Positions 1-6,942 are shown, counted from the stretch's first letter. The stretch is DNA of 32,165 nt from a bacterium (GCA_030700025.1 JAUYKI010000017.1:66748-98912), one strand, 5' to 3'. The notes: generated by a model from the sequence alone, not told the origin. A program made the numbers and translations.

Positions 1-72
1 AAATCACGAAGTGATGAGGTCTCGACCGAAGGGAGAGGCGAGTCCCGTCCACCGCGCATTAGTTTTTCTTAA
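1..72 (+). CDS. Possible C-terminal tail of an upstream gene (partial)
   Basis: Frame 1 is open from the first base to a TAA at 70-72 and reads a polar tail containing VSTEGRGESRPPR. No start is in the window. It may be the end of a protein coded upstream or an untranslated stretch. I cannot assign a family. The GIY-YIG gene cut off at the other edge is a different locus. Confidence 0.2.
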   Translation, partial: KSRSDEVSTEGRGESRPPRISFS

Positions 73-98
73 CGAAGAATGAGTTTAGAAAAAATTAT

Positions 99-116
99 GC
101 CCCGCCTTGGCGGGGC
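99..116. repeat. GC-rich palindrome
   Basis: GCCCCGCC and GGCGGGGC arms are separated by TT. On the minus strand the hairpin is followed, after four bases, by a run of T, so it could act as a weak terminator there. On the plus strand there is no T run. It lies just upstream of the transporter start. Confidence 0.5.
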
Positions 117-126
117 AACTATGTTA

Positions 127-132
127 TATACT
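127..132 (+). promoter_or_regulatory. -10 box of the EamA transporter gene
   Basis: TATACT ends 6 nt before the ATG at 139. No Shine-Dalgarno sequence fits in between, so the transcript is probably leaderless. No good -35 is visible. Confidence 0.45.
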
Positions 133-138
133 TAGCTT

Positions 139-1050
139 ATGAATTGGTTTCTTATCGCCTTATCGGCTCCGGCGCTCTGGGCGGCCTCCAGCCATATTGA
201 CAAGTATTTGCTGGAAAAGTATTTCAAGCATCAGGGCATCGGCGCCTTGCTTATTTTTTCCGGACTGATCTATCTTTTTATTTTGCCGGTATTTTTGCTG
301 ATTCAGCCAAGAGTATTAGAGATATCAGCTTTTCAAGCGGGAATTCTGGTGGCTGGCGGCATTCTGGAAGTCTTCGGCTTTTTAATTTATTTATACGCCA
401 TTGAAAAGGATGAGGCGTCGGTAGTTATCCCGATTTTTCAGGTGATGCCGGTAATTTCTTATATTTTCGGATATTTTATATTGGGCGAAACTTTGACTGA
501 AAAACAAATCTGGGGGTCATTATTGGTTATCTTGGGGGCAATTATTATTTCTTTAGATCTGACTCGGATAAAAACCAGTTTTAAAACTAAGGTATTTTTC
601 TTAATTTTATTAGCCTCACTCATTTTTTCCCTAGACGGCGCTATTTTTAAGTTTGTCGCCATTGAGGAGGATTTCTGGGTTTCTAATTTCTGGGCCTCAA
701 CCGGAGACAGCATTATGGGCCTGGCCTTTTTTGCTTTTGTCGGGAATTACCGCCGGCAGTTTCTGAATCTTTTTCGCACTAATGCCGCTAAAGTTATCGG
801 TATTAATGTTTCTAACGAGCTTATAACTTTAGGAAGTGGGCTATTATTCCGGTATGCTATTTTGCTGGCGCCGCTGGCTTTGGTGCAAACCGTTAATGGA
901 TTCCAACCGTTTTTTGTATTTTTGTTCGGCATTATTTTGACTTTGTTTTTCCCTAAATTAGGCCGGGAAACTTTATCCCAAAAAATCATCTCTCAAAAAT
1001 TAATCGCTATTGTAATAATGTTTATCGGCACTTATATTATCAATCAGTAG
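139..1050 (+). CDS. EamA/DMT-family membrane transporter
   Basis: A 303-aa protein with about ten hydrophobic helices in two similar halves, the architecture of the drug/metabolite transporter superfamily (EamA). The end of the first half reads ILGETLTEKQIWGSLLVILGA, a typical EamA helix-loop-helix with the conserved GE and G-hydrophobic-I-G pattern. The second half starts near residue 150. Proteins of this family move small metabolites across the cytoplasmic membrane; the substrate cannot be read from sequence. The ATG at 139 follows a -10 box by only 6 nt. The gene stands alone and is followed by a separate promoter. Confidence 0.8.
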   Translation: MNWFLIALSAPALWAASSHIDKYLLEKYFKHQGIGALLIFSGLIYLFILPVFLLIQPRVLEISAFQAGILVAGGILEVFGFLIYLYAIEKDEASVVIPIFQVMPVISYIFGYFILGETLTEKQIWGSLLVILGAIIISLDLTRIKTSFKTKVFFLILLASLIFSLDGAIFKFVAIEEDFWVSNFWASTGDSIMGLAFFAFVGNYRRQFLNLFRTNAAKVIGINVSNELITLGSGLLFRYAILLAPLALVQTVNGFQPFFVFLFGIILTLFFPKLGRETLSQKIISQKLIAIVIMFIGTYIINQ

Positions 1051-1061
1051 AGGACACCGGG

Positions 1062-1089
1062 TTGACCATTTAAAAAATTATGGTAATAT
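1062..1089 (+). promoter_or_regulatory. Promoter for the 1135-1826 gene pair
   Basis: TTGACC (1062-1067), 16-bp spacer, TAATAT (1084-1089). It fits sigma-70 consensus well and leaves a leader of about 40 nt before the ATG at 1135. Confidence 0.6.
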
Positions 1090-1134
1090 TCAACGCGGTA
1101 GTTTGATAGTTAGCGGGGATTAAAGGGGGATGGA

Positions 1135-1284
1135 ATGGTGTATGTAAATCTGGGCTTTCTGGTCGGTGGCGTTGCCATCGGAGCAATAGGGAATTTTTTG
1201 GAGGGGGCTCTTGGATTGGTTATCCGAGTGTGCGGAGGTTTAATTATGGGCATTGCTACTTTGAATCTGGCGGGAGGCCGGTGA
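1135..1284 (+). CDS. 49-aa glycine-rich membrane peptide
   Basis: A short ORF (MVYVNLGFLVGG...LNLAGGR) begins at ATG 1135, just after a GGGGGA ribosome-binding-like stretch. It is almost entirely hydrophobic, with glycines spaced as in glycine-zipper helices, enough for two short membrane helices. Its stop codon overlaps the start of the next gene (ATGA at 1284), which argues for translational coupling. I do not recognise a family. The tight overlap and the promoter upstream support it as a real gene. Confidence 0.6.
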   Translation: MVYVNLGFLVGGVAIGAIGNFLEGALGLVIRVCGGLIMGIATLNLAGGR

Positions 1285-1826
1285 TGCGCCACCTAGATTC
1301 GGATGATCCGCATAGCCAGGATAAAGATTGGGCAGTCATTCAAGAAGCTCGGACTTTAGCCGAACAGCGTTCAGAATCCGAAATTTTTCGGATGCAAAAA
1401 CGGCGCGCCAAGATTCTTCTTGGAAACGAACAGCCGGAAGGTTTTACCGCGCCCACCTCGTTTTATCTTTTTTGGTGCCATTATTGCGAACATTGGGCCA
1501 AAGATTATCCGCACGGTTTTGAATCCAGCCAGCGCCTGAATTGCCATTTTTGCGGAGAATCGCATAAGCTGACTTCCTGGCGGGTGAGTTTTTGGATGAC
1601 CGTTGGAACTTTACGGTTTGGCGTTGCAACTTTGGCGCATCGCTGGTTCGGATTGAATTTGATTAAAAATTCCACTCCGGAGGAATATTTGAATGACGAG
1701 GTAAAAGTTAGCGGTATTTGTGAAAAATGCGAGAGACCCTTTGAAAGATTAATGATGGGCTGCCAATTGAATGAGTACATCCGCCATTGCCAGGATTGCC
1801 GGCCGCTGCCTCCATCTTCTAATTAA
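1284..1826 (+). CDS. Cysteine-rich zinc-ribbon protein, function unknown
   Basis: A 180-aa protein with nine cysteines, most in CxxC pairs: C65-C68 with C87-C90 form one likely zinc ribbon, and C146-C149 with C169-C172 (plus C160) a second. Between them (about 100-125) is a moderately hydrophobic aromatic stretch that could be a buried or membrane-proximal helix. The N-terminal 50 residues are charged and likely helical. The ATG at 1284 overlaps the stop of the membrane peptide, so I prefer it over an in-frame upstream start at 1230 that lies inside that peptide's coding sequence. No catalytic motif is visible; a nucleic-acid or protein-binding role is only a guess. Confidence 0.65.
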   Translation: MRHLDSDDPHSQDKDWAVIQEARTLAEQRSESEIFRMQKRRAKILLGNEQPEGFTAPTSFYLFWCHYCEHWAKDYPHGFESSQRLNCHFCGESHKLTSWRVSFWMTVGTLRFGVATLAHRWFGLNLIKNSTPEEYLNDEVKVSGICEKCERPFERLMMGCQLNEYIRHCQDCRPLPPSSN

Positions 1827-1833
1827 TTAAAAA

Positions 1834-1860
1834 CCCCGATTTTATCGGGGTCATTTTTTT
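1834..1860 (+). terminator. Intrinsic terminator
   Basis: CCCCGAT/ATCGGGG stem with a TTT loop, followed by TCATTTTTTT. It ends the 1135-1826 pair and faces the convergent NlpC/P60 gene. Confidence 0.85.
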
Positions 1861-1872
1861 CTATAATATAGG

Positions 1873-2349
1873 TTAGAAATTAGTTGGTCGCGGGAGCGGA
1901 GCTAAAACTCTCCCGATTCTTACTGCGGCTTCCGGTAGGTCTTGCCAAGTTATTTCGGCGACGGATCTGGTTTTGCCATTGGCATGAATTATTTTTCCAT
2001 CGCCAACGTACATGGCAACGTGGCCGATATAAATCCGATTTGGCTCGTCGGGAAACAGTGAATCGTCATAATGGCCTTTGCCGCCTTGGAAAAATAATAG
2101 ATCGCCAACTTTGCAAGTTCCAGTGACCTTTTGAATGCTAGCGGCTTGCGCGATTCCGCTTCTTGGTAACTCCAGGCCGAATTGCCTATATAGGTATTGA
2201 GTCCAGGAAGAGCAATCAAAAGCCTCCGGAGCGTCTTCGGGCTTGGCGCCAAATTTATAAGGCGTTCCCAAAGTTGATCTTGCTAGAGCTACTAATTTTT
2301 CTCGGATGTCCGTATAGCCAGACCATTCGTAGGACTCGGGATCTTGCAC
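1873..2349 (-). CDS. NlpC/P60 family cysteine peptidase
   Basis: A 158-aa single-domain NlpC/P60 protein. The nucleophile is C46 in FDCSSW, the general-base histidine is H110 in GHVAMYVGDG, and H122 in IIHANG fits the third polar position. The family cleaves peptide bonds in peptidoglycan stems, usually D-gamma-glutamyl-diaminopimelate. No signal peptide or SH3 domain is present, so either the start is incomplete or the enzyme acts in the cytosol or leaves by another route. The start is GTG at 2349, with GGAGG 5 nt upstream. A good promoter sits further upstream. Confidence 0.88.
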   Translation of the reverse strand: MQDPESYEWSGYTDIREKLVALARSTLGTPYKFGAKPEDAPEAFDCSSWTQYLYRQFGLELPRSGIAQAASIQKVTGTCKVGDLLFFQGGKGHYDDSLFPDEPNRIYIGHVAMYVGDGKIIHANGKTRSVAEITWQDLPEAAVRIGRVLAPLPRPTNF

Positions 2350-2382
2350 GTTAACCTCCGGTGTTTTAAAAAAACTAACAAG

Positions 2383-2411
2383 ATTTTAGCACTAAAAACT
2401 GTTAAAGTCAA
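2383..2411 (-). promoter_or_regulatory. Promoter of the NlpC/P60 gene
   Basis: On the minus strand TTGACT (2411-2406), 17-bp spacer, TAAAAT (2388-2383). Confidence 0.65.
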
Positions 2412-2419
2412 ATTTCTAA

Positions 2420-3967
2420 TTAATTTTTTATTTGAAAAATAAATTCTCGGCTGTTATCAAATCGCTTTTCAAATTTAGGATTTAAATCCAAATATTGGTA
2501 AAGCAGGGGATTGCGCTGTTTTTCCACAAAGATATATTGGGCGCCGAAATCCTTTATTAAAACGTCGTCTACATTTTCCTGATTTTGGGTGGTGCAAATT
2601 GGTTCGGCGCAGGTAAGCCCCCAAAAATCATCTTTAGAAATATGATGGAATTTCCAATAGAGCCCAGCGTCATAATCATATTGGAAAATAGGATCCATCC
2701 CGCCGACATAATAATTTTCTTGATTCCAGAAAAAGAGCGCGGAAAAATTGTCCCAGTGCGTATTGAAAACTAGGTCTTTTGGATTAGTATTGTCCCGTAG
2801 CCAGACTGCCGCATCTTGAAATTTATCCGGCGTTACCGCGCGATTGGCTAAATTAAAGCCATTTTGATAAACACTGTATGGAAAAATAATTAAAAACACG
2901 GTTAGCAGGGCCATAGAAGCGGCGTTTTTAAAATAAGACTTTTGCGAGATTAAATAGGTATAAACCGCGGCGATAAATAAAACTCCGAATGCCACCCATA
3001 AAATATAGGCGCGGCGGGCAATGAATAAGCTCATTAGGGCAAAACCCAGGGAAAGCGCGCCGCTGGACCACAAAACAATCTGTTCGCGGACAGTAATTTT
3101 AGAAAAATAAAATTGGCGCCGGTATAAAGTCCAGGCGAAGATGACAATGGCCGGAAGCCAAATTATTAAGAATAAGGCGGAAGATTGCGTAAGCGCCCCC
3201 AAGCTTAGGGGAAACAATTCTTGCCCGAATAATAGCGGCAAATTATCCTGTTTTTCTAATAAAAGCTTTACCACCTGGACATAGGTCAGCTGGGCAATTT
3301 CCCAGAAATTAGGCCGTAAAATCCAGCCGAGAAGCGCCCCGCCCAAGGCGCCTAAATAGCCAGGCCAATTAATTTGTTTATAGATCGCTTGGGCGATAAA
3401 TATTGTCAGGGCGATTAGCGGGATTATCCAGAAAAAACTGATGTGGAAAAAAATAATTCCCGCGCTAAGCAAAGCCGTCAGCCGCCAGGAGCCGTTAATG
3501 ATTGCCGAAAACAGCAGAAGGCTGAGCGCTAAAGAAAGAATGTGGGGGCGGACCATTAATAACTGAAAAAGAGAATTAGGCACGGCGAGCAGGAATAAAA
3601 ACGGCCAAAAATATTTTAAGGAGAATTTTTCTCGGACAGCGACGCGGGCATAAGCCAGGAGAAGTAGGGAAGTAAGGGCTAATCCGGCAAGCTTAATTCC
3701 GGTATTTAAATCGCCGAAAGAAAAAGGAATTAAAAACAGATGGAAGCCGTACCATAAATCCGCCCCATAAGTCCGGATAGAAGAAAAATAAGTCCAGGGA
3801 AACTCGGTATTAAAAAGCGATTGGGTTTGATAAAGCCAGGCGTGGCGGATATGGTAAAAAGCGTCCGGGTCGGGAATATTCTGAGAGCTGAAGTGGAAAA
3901 ATGCGGAAGTGGCAATTACAATTCCGATAAAGACAAGAGTGTGTTTCTTGGTTACATTGTATATCAT
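2420..3967 (-). CDS. Multi-spanning GT-C-like membrane glycosyltransferase
   Basis: A 515-aa protein with about a dozen hydrophobic helices and a soluble C-terminal region of about 120 residues. After the first helix it has DPDAFYHIRHAWL (about 33-45), which resembles the acidic first-loop motif of GT-C enzymes such as STT3/AglB and PMT. These use polyprenyl-phosphate sugar donors on the outer face of the membrane. It is divergent from a GT2 polyprenyl-phosphate glycosyltransferase, which would supply such a donor, so a joint role in cell-surface glycosylation is plausible. ATG 3967 is preferred; TTG 3970 is an alternative. The two divergent starts lie only 6 bp apart. Confidence is high for a membrane GT-C-like protein and lower for the substrate. 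Confidence 0.65.
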   Translation of the reverse strand: MIYNVTKKHTLVFIGIVIATSAFFHFSSQNIPDPDAFYHIRHAWLYQTQSLFNTEFPWTYFSSIRTYGADLWYGFHLFLIPFSFGDLNTGIKLAGLALTSLLLLAYARVAVREKFSLKYFWPFLFLLAVPNSLFQLLMVRPHILSLALSLLLFSAIINGSWRLTALLSAGIIFFHISFFWIIPLIALTIFIAQAIYKQINWPGYLGALGGALLGWILRPNFWEIAQLTYVQVVKLLLEKQDNLPLLFGQELFPLSLGALTQSSALFLIIWLPAIVIFAWTLYRRQFYFSKITVREQIVLWSSGALSLGFALMSLFIARRAYILWVAFGVLFIAAVYTYLISQKSYFKNAASMALLTVFLIIFPYSVYQNGFNLANRAVTPDKFQDAAVWLRDNTNPKDLVFNTHWDNFSALFFWNQENYYVGGMDPIFQYDYDAGLYWKFHHISKDDFWGLTCAEPICTTQNQENVDDVLIKDFGAQYIFVEKQRNPLLYQYLDLNPKFEKRFDNSREFIFQIKN

Positions 3968-3973
3968 CAAAGT

Positions 3974-4654
3974 ATGCGTATTCTATCCATTATTATACCC
4001 GTTTTTAATGAGGAGCAAACAATAGAATCTATTCTTCGGCGGGTGGAACAAATCAATTTAGATAACATCCGGAAAGAGGTGATTGTGGTTGATGACGGGT
4101 CCGCGGATAAAACTAGAACCCTACTTAAGGGCTGGGAATCAAAATTTACAGTTTTGTATCACGAACGCAATCAAGGCAAGGGATCCGCAATTAAAACCGC
4201 TCTGTCTCTGGCGCATGGAGATTATACTATTATTCAGGACGCGGATTTAGAATATGACCCGAAAGACTGGCCCCAGCTTTTAAGGGCAATAGAAGAAGAA
4301 AAAGTAGCGGCGGTATATGGATCGCGGAATTTGGGCCCGGCCAAGCGGGGATATTTCTTTTTTTATTGGGGGGGCCGGCTGCTTACTCGTTTAATGAATT
4401 TTTGGTTTAGGTCGCAGCTCACCGATATTAATACCGGTTACAAGCTTTTTCGGACTGATATTTTAAAATCTTTAAATTTGCAGAGCCGGGGCTTTGAATT
4501 TTGCGAGGAAGTAACCGCGAAGCTGTTAAAGCGAAAATACGCGATTAAAGAAATTCCGATCGGCTATTCCCCCCGGACTTTTACCGAGGGCAAAAAAATA
4601 ACGTCCTGGGACGGTTTAGTTGGCATTTGGACGATTCTTAAAAATATTATTTAA
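3974..4654 (+). CDS. GT2 family (dolichol-phosphate mannosyltransferase-like) glycosyltransferase
   Basis: A 226-aa soluble GT-A fold enzyme. It starts MRILSIIIPVFNEEQTI and has the nucleotide-binding VVDDGS at 38-43 and the metal-binding DAD at 89-91 within DADLEYDP. The later NTGYKLFRTD segment is typical of DPM1-like proteins that transfer a sugar from a nucleotide donor to a polyprenyl phosphate. There are no C-terminal membrane helices, so it is the single-domain form. An in-frame extension to 3821 would run through the opposing gene and lacks family similarity, so ATG 3974 is chosen. No ribosome binding site is visible. Confidence 0.85.
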   Translation: MRILSIIIPVFNEEQTIESILRRVEQINLDNIRKEVIVVDDGSADKTRTLLKGWESKFTVLYHERNQGKGSAIKTALSLAHGDYTIIQDADLEYDPKDWPQLLRAIEEEKVAAVYGSRNLGPAKRGYFFFYWGGRLLTRLMNFWFRSQLTDINTGYKLFRTDILKSLNLQSRGFEFCEEVTAKLLKRKYAIKEIPIGYSPRTFTEGKKITSWDGLVGIWTILKNII

Positions 4655-4680
4655 CCTTGTTGGGCGCTTGCCCCGCTTGT

Positions 4681-4740
4681 CCTGAGTTGTATCGAAGGGA
4701 GCTTTATTGAAGGAGTGCCTGCCCTGAGTTTATCGAAGGG
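4681..4740. repeat. Two copies of a CCTGAGTT...ATCGAAGGG repeat
   Basis: CCTGAGTTGTATCGAAGGG (4681-4699) and a near copy one base shorter (4723-4740) lie in the spacer between the glycosyltransferase and the tRNA. The unit resembles the short CCTGAG...CGAAGG intergenic repeat seen in many bacterial genomes; this comparison is from memory. Confidence 0.6.
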
Positions 4741-4812
4741 TGCCTGTGGGAAGGATCGAACTTCCGACCAATGCCTTATGAAGACACTGCTCTACCACTG
4801 AGCTACACAGGC
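4741..4812 (-). tRNA. tRNA-Met (anticodon CAT)
   Basis: A 72-nt cloverleaf. Acceptor GCCTGTG/CACAGGC, T8-A9, D-stem GCTC/GAGC, anticodon stem GTGTC/GGCAT with loop TTCATAA (anticodon CAT), T-arm GGAAG-TTCGATC-CTTCC, discriminator A. CCA is not encoded. It lacks the initiator C1xA72 mismatch, so it is elongator Met, or possibly Ile after lysidine modification. Confidence 0.9.
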
Positions 4813-4840
4813 AGTTTGTGTTGAATATATTATATTAATT

Positions 4841-5224
4841 TTACTCTTTTGTAAAATTAAACTCTATATCTTTAAGTATATTAGATAAAATGGTTTTGCT
4901 ATAAACACCGGCTCGGCATACGCCATGCTTATATTTGTTATTTTTTCCAGCCGATTTTTTAATATAAGTTTTTGTAAACTGGCTTAGCGGCACGGATAAT
5001 TTATCAGACCAGTATTTTTTAGCTATATTTTCATTGCTATCGGGCCAAAGATGCAATCGTAATTTGATTTTATTGGCAGAAATTTTATAAAATTTATCAA
5101 GCCAAGCCATAAAATTTTTAATAATCCAGTAATCGGTGGAGGTAACCGCGACCATATAAACTCTATTAAAAGTTTTATCGCCTTCGCACCAATAGAGCAT
5201 TAAGCCTTCTCGTTTAGTCAGCAT
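4841..5224 (-). CDS. LAGLIDADG-like homing-endonuclease-type protein
   Basis: A 127-aa protein. MLTKREGLMLYWCEGDK resembles the LAGLIDADG helix followed by an acidic active-site turn. It continues with VAVTSTDYWIIKNFMAWL and then KIKLRLHLWPDSN and YSKTILSNILKDIEF, the alternating helix/strand layout of small single-motif LAGLIDADG proteins. This is family-level pattern recognition and not certain. It starts at ATG 5224; the longer in-frame ORF to 5356 would run through a terminator and tRNA-fMet and is rejected. It lies in the same orientation just downstream of the intron-containing tRNA gene. Confidence 0.5.
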   Translation of the reverse strand: MLTKREGLMLYWCEGDKTFNRVYMVAVTSTDYWIIKNFMAWLDKFYKISANKIKLRLHLWPDSNENIAKKYWSDKLSVPLSQFTKTYIKKSAGKNNKYKHGVCRAGVYSKTILSNILKDIEFNFTKE

Positions 5225-5250
5225 ATTAATTAATAATATAGTAAAAAAAC

Positions 5251-5276
5251 AAAAAATGCCCATTTGGGCATTTTTT
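5251..5276. terminator. Bidirectional intrinsic terminator after tRNA-fMet
   Basis: AAAAAATGCCC/GGGCATTTTTT stem with an ATTT loop. It has T runs in both directions. On the minus strand it follows tRNA-fMet and precedes the endonuclease-like ORF. Confidence 0.85.
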
Positions 5277-5284
5277 GTTTTGCG

Positions 5285-5567
5285 TGGTTGCGGGAGTTGG
5301 ATTTGAACCAACGACCTCAAGGTTATGCGTACCACTACGGCTTGCGCCGCGTCCAATTATTATTGGAATTTGTGGTCTGGACTATACCTTAATCCGATTT
5401 TTGTCGGATTCCTACCGTCTAGTCTCTACACCTTATCGCCGAGGGCGATCTTGGCTCGGTATTATCCATAAGCGGACTTCACCGAATTTGATAGGTTATC
5501 CATTGAATATTGCTACTCAACGAGCCCATATTGAGCCTTGCGAGCTACCAGGCTGCTCTACCCCGCG
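5285..5567 (-). tRNA. Initiator tRNA-fMet (CAT), interrupted by a group I intron
   Basis: The exons are 5567-5534 (34 nt) and 5327-5285 (43 nt), giving a 77-nt tRNA with encoded CCA. The acceptor has the C1xA72 mismatch that marks bacterial initiator tRNA (5' CGCGGGG, 3' TCCCGCA-A-CCA). The D region reads GAGCAGCCTGGTAGCTC, the anticodon stem CAAGG/CCTTG with loop CTCATAA, the T-arm GTTGG-TTCAAAT-CCAAC. The split falls between U33 and C34. Without removing the 206-nt insert no tRNA can fold. A consensus promoter stands directly upstream. Confidence 0.93.
5328..5533 (-). ncRNA. Group I self-splicing intron in tRNA-fMet
   Basis: A 206-nt insert in the anticodon loop. Its catalytic-core words appear in the right order on the minus strand: a P-like segment (AATTCGGTGAAG), Q (AATACCGAGCCAAG), R (GGTGTAGAGACTAGACGG) and S (AAGGTATAGTCC). 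The 5' exon ends in U and the intron ends in G, as group I introns require. GGCU at the exon end can pair with GGCU in the intron with a U-G pair at the splice site (P1). The core resembles the small IC3 introns of bacterial tRNA genes. No ORF is contained in it. Confidence 0.92.
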
Positions 5568-5572
5568 AAGCT

Positions 5573-5601
5573 ATTATACCGACAGACCCGCGAATTGACA
5601 A
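5573..5601 (-). promoter_or_regulatory. Promoter of tRNA-fMet
   Basis: Minus strand TTGTCA (5601-5596), 17-bp spacer, perfect TATAAT (5578-5573), 5 nt before the tRNA 5' end. Its -35 shares bases with the opposing promoter. Confidence 0.85.
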
Positions 5602-5622
5602 TAGTCAGAATTTAATCATACT
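5595..5622 (+). promoter_or_regulatory. Promoter of the 5660 gene
   Basis: TTGACA (5595-5600), 16-bp spacer, CATACT (5617-5622). The -35 overlaps that of the tRNA promoter on the other strand. Confidence 0.6.
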
Positions 5623-5659
5623 ACGCTAGTTATTTGATAATTCCGCGATAGGAGGATTA

Positions 5660-5983
5660 ATGATCATAAAGAGGGCAGTCATCGTGTTAATCGGCGCGTC
5701 TATTACACTGTTCGGATTTTATTTAGTCGCACTGCTTAGAGAAACTCAAGTGCCTCTCTTGCTGATACCTATTATGTGCGTGGTATGTTTTGGATTGGTG
5801 ATTGCTTGCGAGGCTTTGAGGAAAGATATTTGGAACAAACTTAAAAATAAAGGAATTGGTCATTTTCTGAAAACTAGAACGATCTTACTGATCAGTTCTT
5901 GCTTAGCTATTTTCCACGAGGTTGGCACAGTCAAAATAGACAGAATTACGGGAGAATTGATCCCGGTTATTAAAAAAAGATAA
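5660..5983 (+). CDS. Small membrane protein, function unknown
   Basis: A 107-aa protein with two clear hydrophobic helices (about 5-28 and 33-52), then a basic stretch (RKDIWNKLKNK) and a third weaker helix (about 73-87). The ATG at 5660 follows AGGAGG at ideal distance. No family recognised. It has its own promoter, divergent from tRNA-fMet. Confidence 0.65.
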   Translation: MIIKRAVIVLIGASITLFGFYLVALLRETQVPLLLIPIMCVVCFGLVIACEALRKDIWNKLKNKGIGHFLKTRTILLISSCLAIFHEVGTVKIDRITGELIPVIKKR

Positions 5984-6010
5984 TCCGTTGAGCTAAGCTC
6001 GGCGGACTTG

Positions 6011-6045
6011 CCCCTTACTCTTGTGAAAGAGTGCGGGGTTTTTTT
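6011..6045 (+). terminator. Intrinsic terminator
   Basis: CCCCTTACTCTT pairs with AAGAGTGCGGGG with one mismatch, followed by TTTTTTT. It ends the 5660 gene. Confidence 0.75.
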
Positions 6046-6046
6046 A

Positions 6047-6075
6047 TTGACAATTTAAAAAGGAAATGCTAAGAT
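6047..6075 (+). promoter_or_regulatory. Promoter of the 6138 gene
   Basis: TTGACA (6047-6052), 17-bp spacer, TAAGAT (6070-6075). Its -35 begins right after the preceding terminator. Confidence 0.75.
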
Positions 6076-6137
6076 ATTCAACGCACGTTAACAATACGCA
6101 CTCTCTAATACAGAGGGGCGCAAATAAGGAGTCGCAA

Positions 6138-6905
6138 ATGACAGCAGCGCGCGTGATCTTGGGGTTGATAATGGCGGGAACTGTGGTGAGTAATTGGCTG
6201 GTTTGGCATTGGGGCTGGCAGGAGTCGGGATGGGCGATGGCTTGGATGGTTGCTTCAGCGGCGCTGTTCGTAGCCGCGGTTACGGTAATGGCTATAACCT
6301 TGGTAAACTTCCAGCAAAAAAACGGACGATTTGTTTTGGACAGCAATAGTTGGATTGCCAGAATTATGGGCTGGGGGCGTGGCGATAAAGTTACGATTTG
6401 TTCCCTTTTCTGGACAACGGTCCTTTTAATTTCGGCAGCGGTGGTTGGCTTTGTTTTGTTGCTAACCGGCCTTTTTGCCGCCACAGAAGCGGGCTGGGTA
6501 GAAACCATCAGGGTTGTCCTATTCGTTGTTGCCACGGTAGCCGGAATTGTTCTATTGGTGGTAGGGGCAGCCAACGCAGAGGACTACGTTGGGACTAAAA
6601 TGCGCCAGGGTTCAACGGTCTGGCGAGGCGTAGGTAATATAGCGACTTATGTTCTTCCGGTGGTTACTGTGGTTATTTTGCTGGCAGTATTGGGATTTAT
6701 TATTTATGACGCGGGAGTAGTGAAATTTTTCACCGGCCTTGTTCTTGTTTGTTTGATTGTTGGCGGGGCGTTCGGGCTGGTATTCGGCGTTGTGGCTGGC
6801 GTTAAGTCGATTCGGGAGTCCGCGGTGGGCAAAATTTTGTCTTCCGGCTGGCATCACGTTAAGTCCCGCACTTGTCCGGTTGTTTCGGTAATGGATTTGA
6901 AGTAA
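6138..6905 (+). CDS. Polytopic membrane protein, function unknown
   Basis: A 255-aa protein with about six hydrophobic helices (for example residues 4-24, 33-58, 85-110, 124-146, 167-190 and 197-222) joined by short loops. The ATG at 6138 has AAGGAG upstream; the upstream in-frame extension to 6066 would start inside the promoter region. No conserved catalytic or transport motif is recognisable. It is monocistronic, between a clear promoter and a terminator. Confidence 0.65.
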   Translation: MTAARVILGLIMAGTVVSNWLVWHWGWQESGWAMAWMVASAALFVAAVTVMAITLVNFQQKNGRFVLDSNSWIARIMGWGRGDKVTICSLFWTTVLLISAAVVGFVLLLTGLFAATEAGWVETIRVVLFVVATVAGIVLLVVGAANAEDYVGTKMRQGSTVWRGVGNIATYVLPVVTVVILLAVLGFIIYDAGVVKFFTGLVLVCLIVGGAFGLVFGVVAGVKSIRESAVGKILSSGWHHVKSRTCPVVSVMDLK

Positions 6906-6913
6906 GTATTTAT

Positions 6914-6942
6914 TCCCCCTGGCTTAGGCCGGGGGATTTTTT
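6914..6942 (+). terminator. Intrinsic terminator
   Basis: CCCCC-GGC stem pairs with GCC-GGGGG (one bulged T) around a TTAG loop, followed by ATTTTTT. Confidence 0.8.

Noticed and set aside
1-60. 3' end of a tRNA at the left edge
   Set aside because: The CGAGTCCCG string hints at a T-arm, but no acceptor stem or T-stem pairing can be made.
3821-3973. N-terminal extension of the GT2 enzyme
   Set aside because: The added 51 residues overlap the opposing membrane-protein gene and lack glycosyltransferase similarity; MRILSIIIPVFNE is the standard GT2 start.
5275-5598. Plus-strand ORF reading AGVGFEPTTSRL over the tRNA-fMet region
   Set aside because: It is the reverse reading of the tRNA T-arm and group I intron, a well-known false ORF type; the tRNA and intron evidence on the other strand is decisive.
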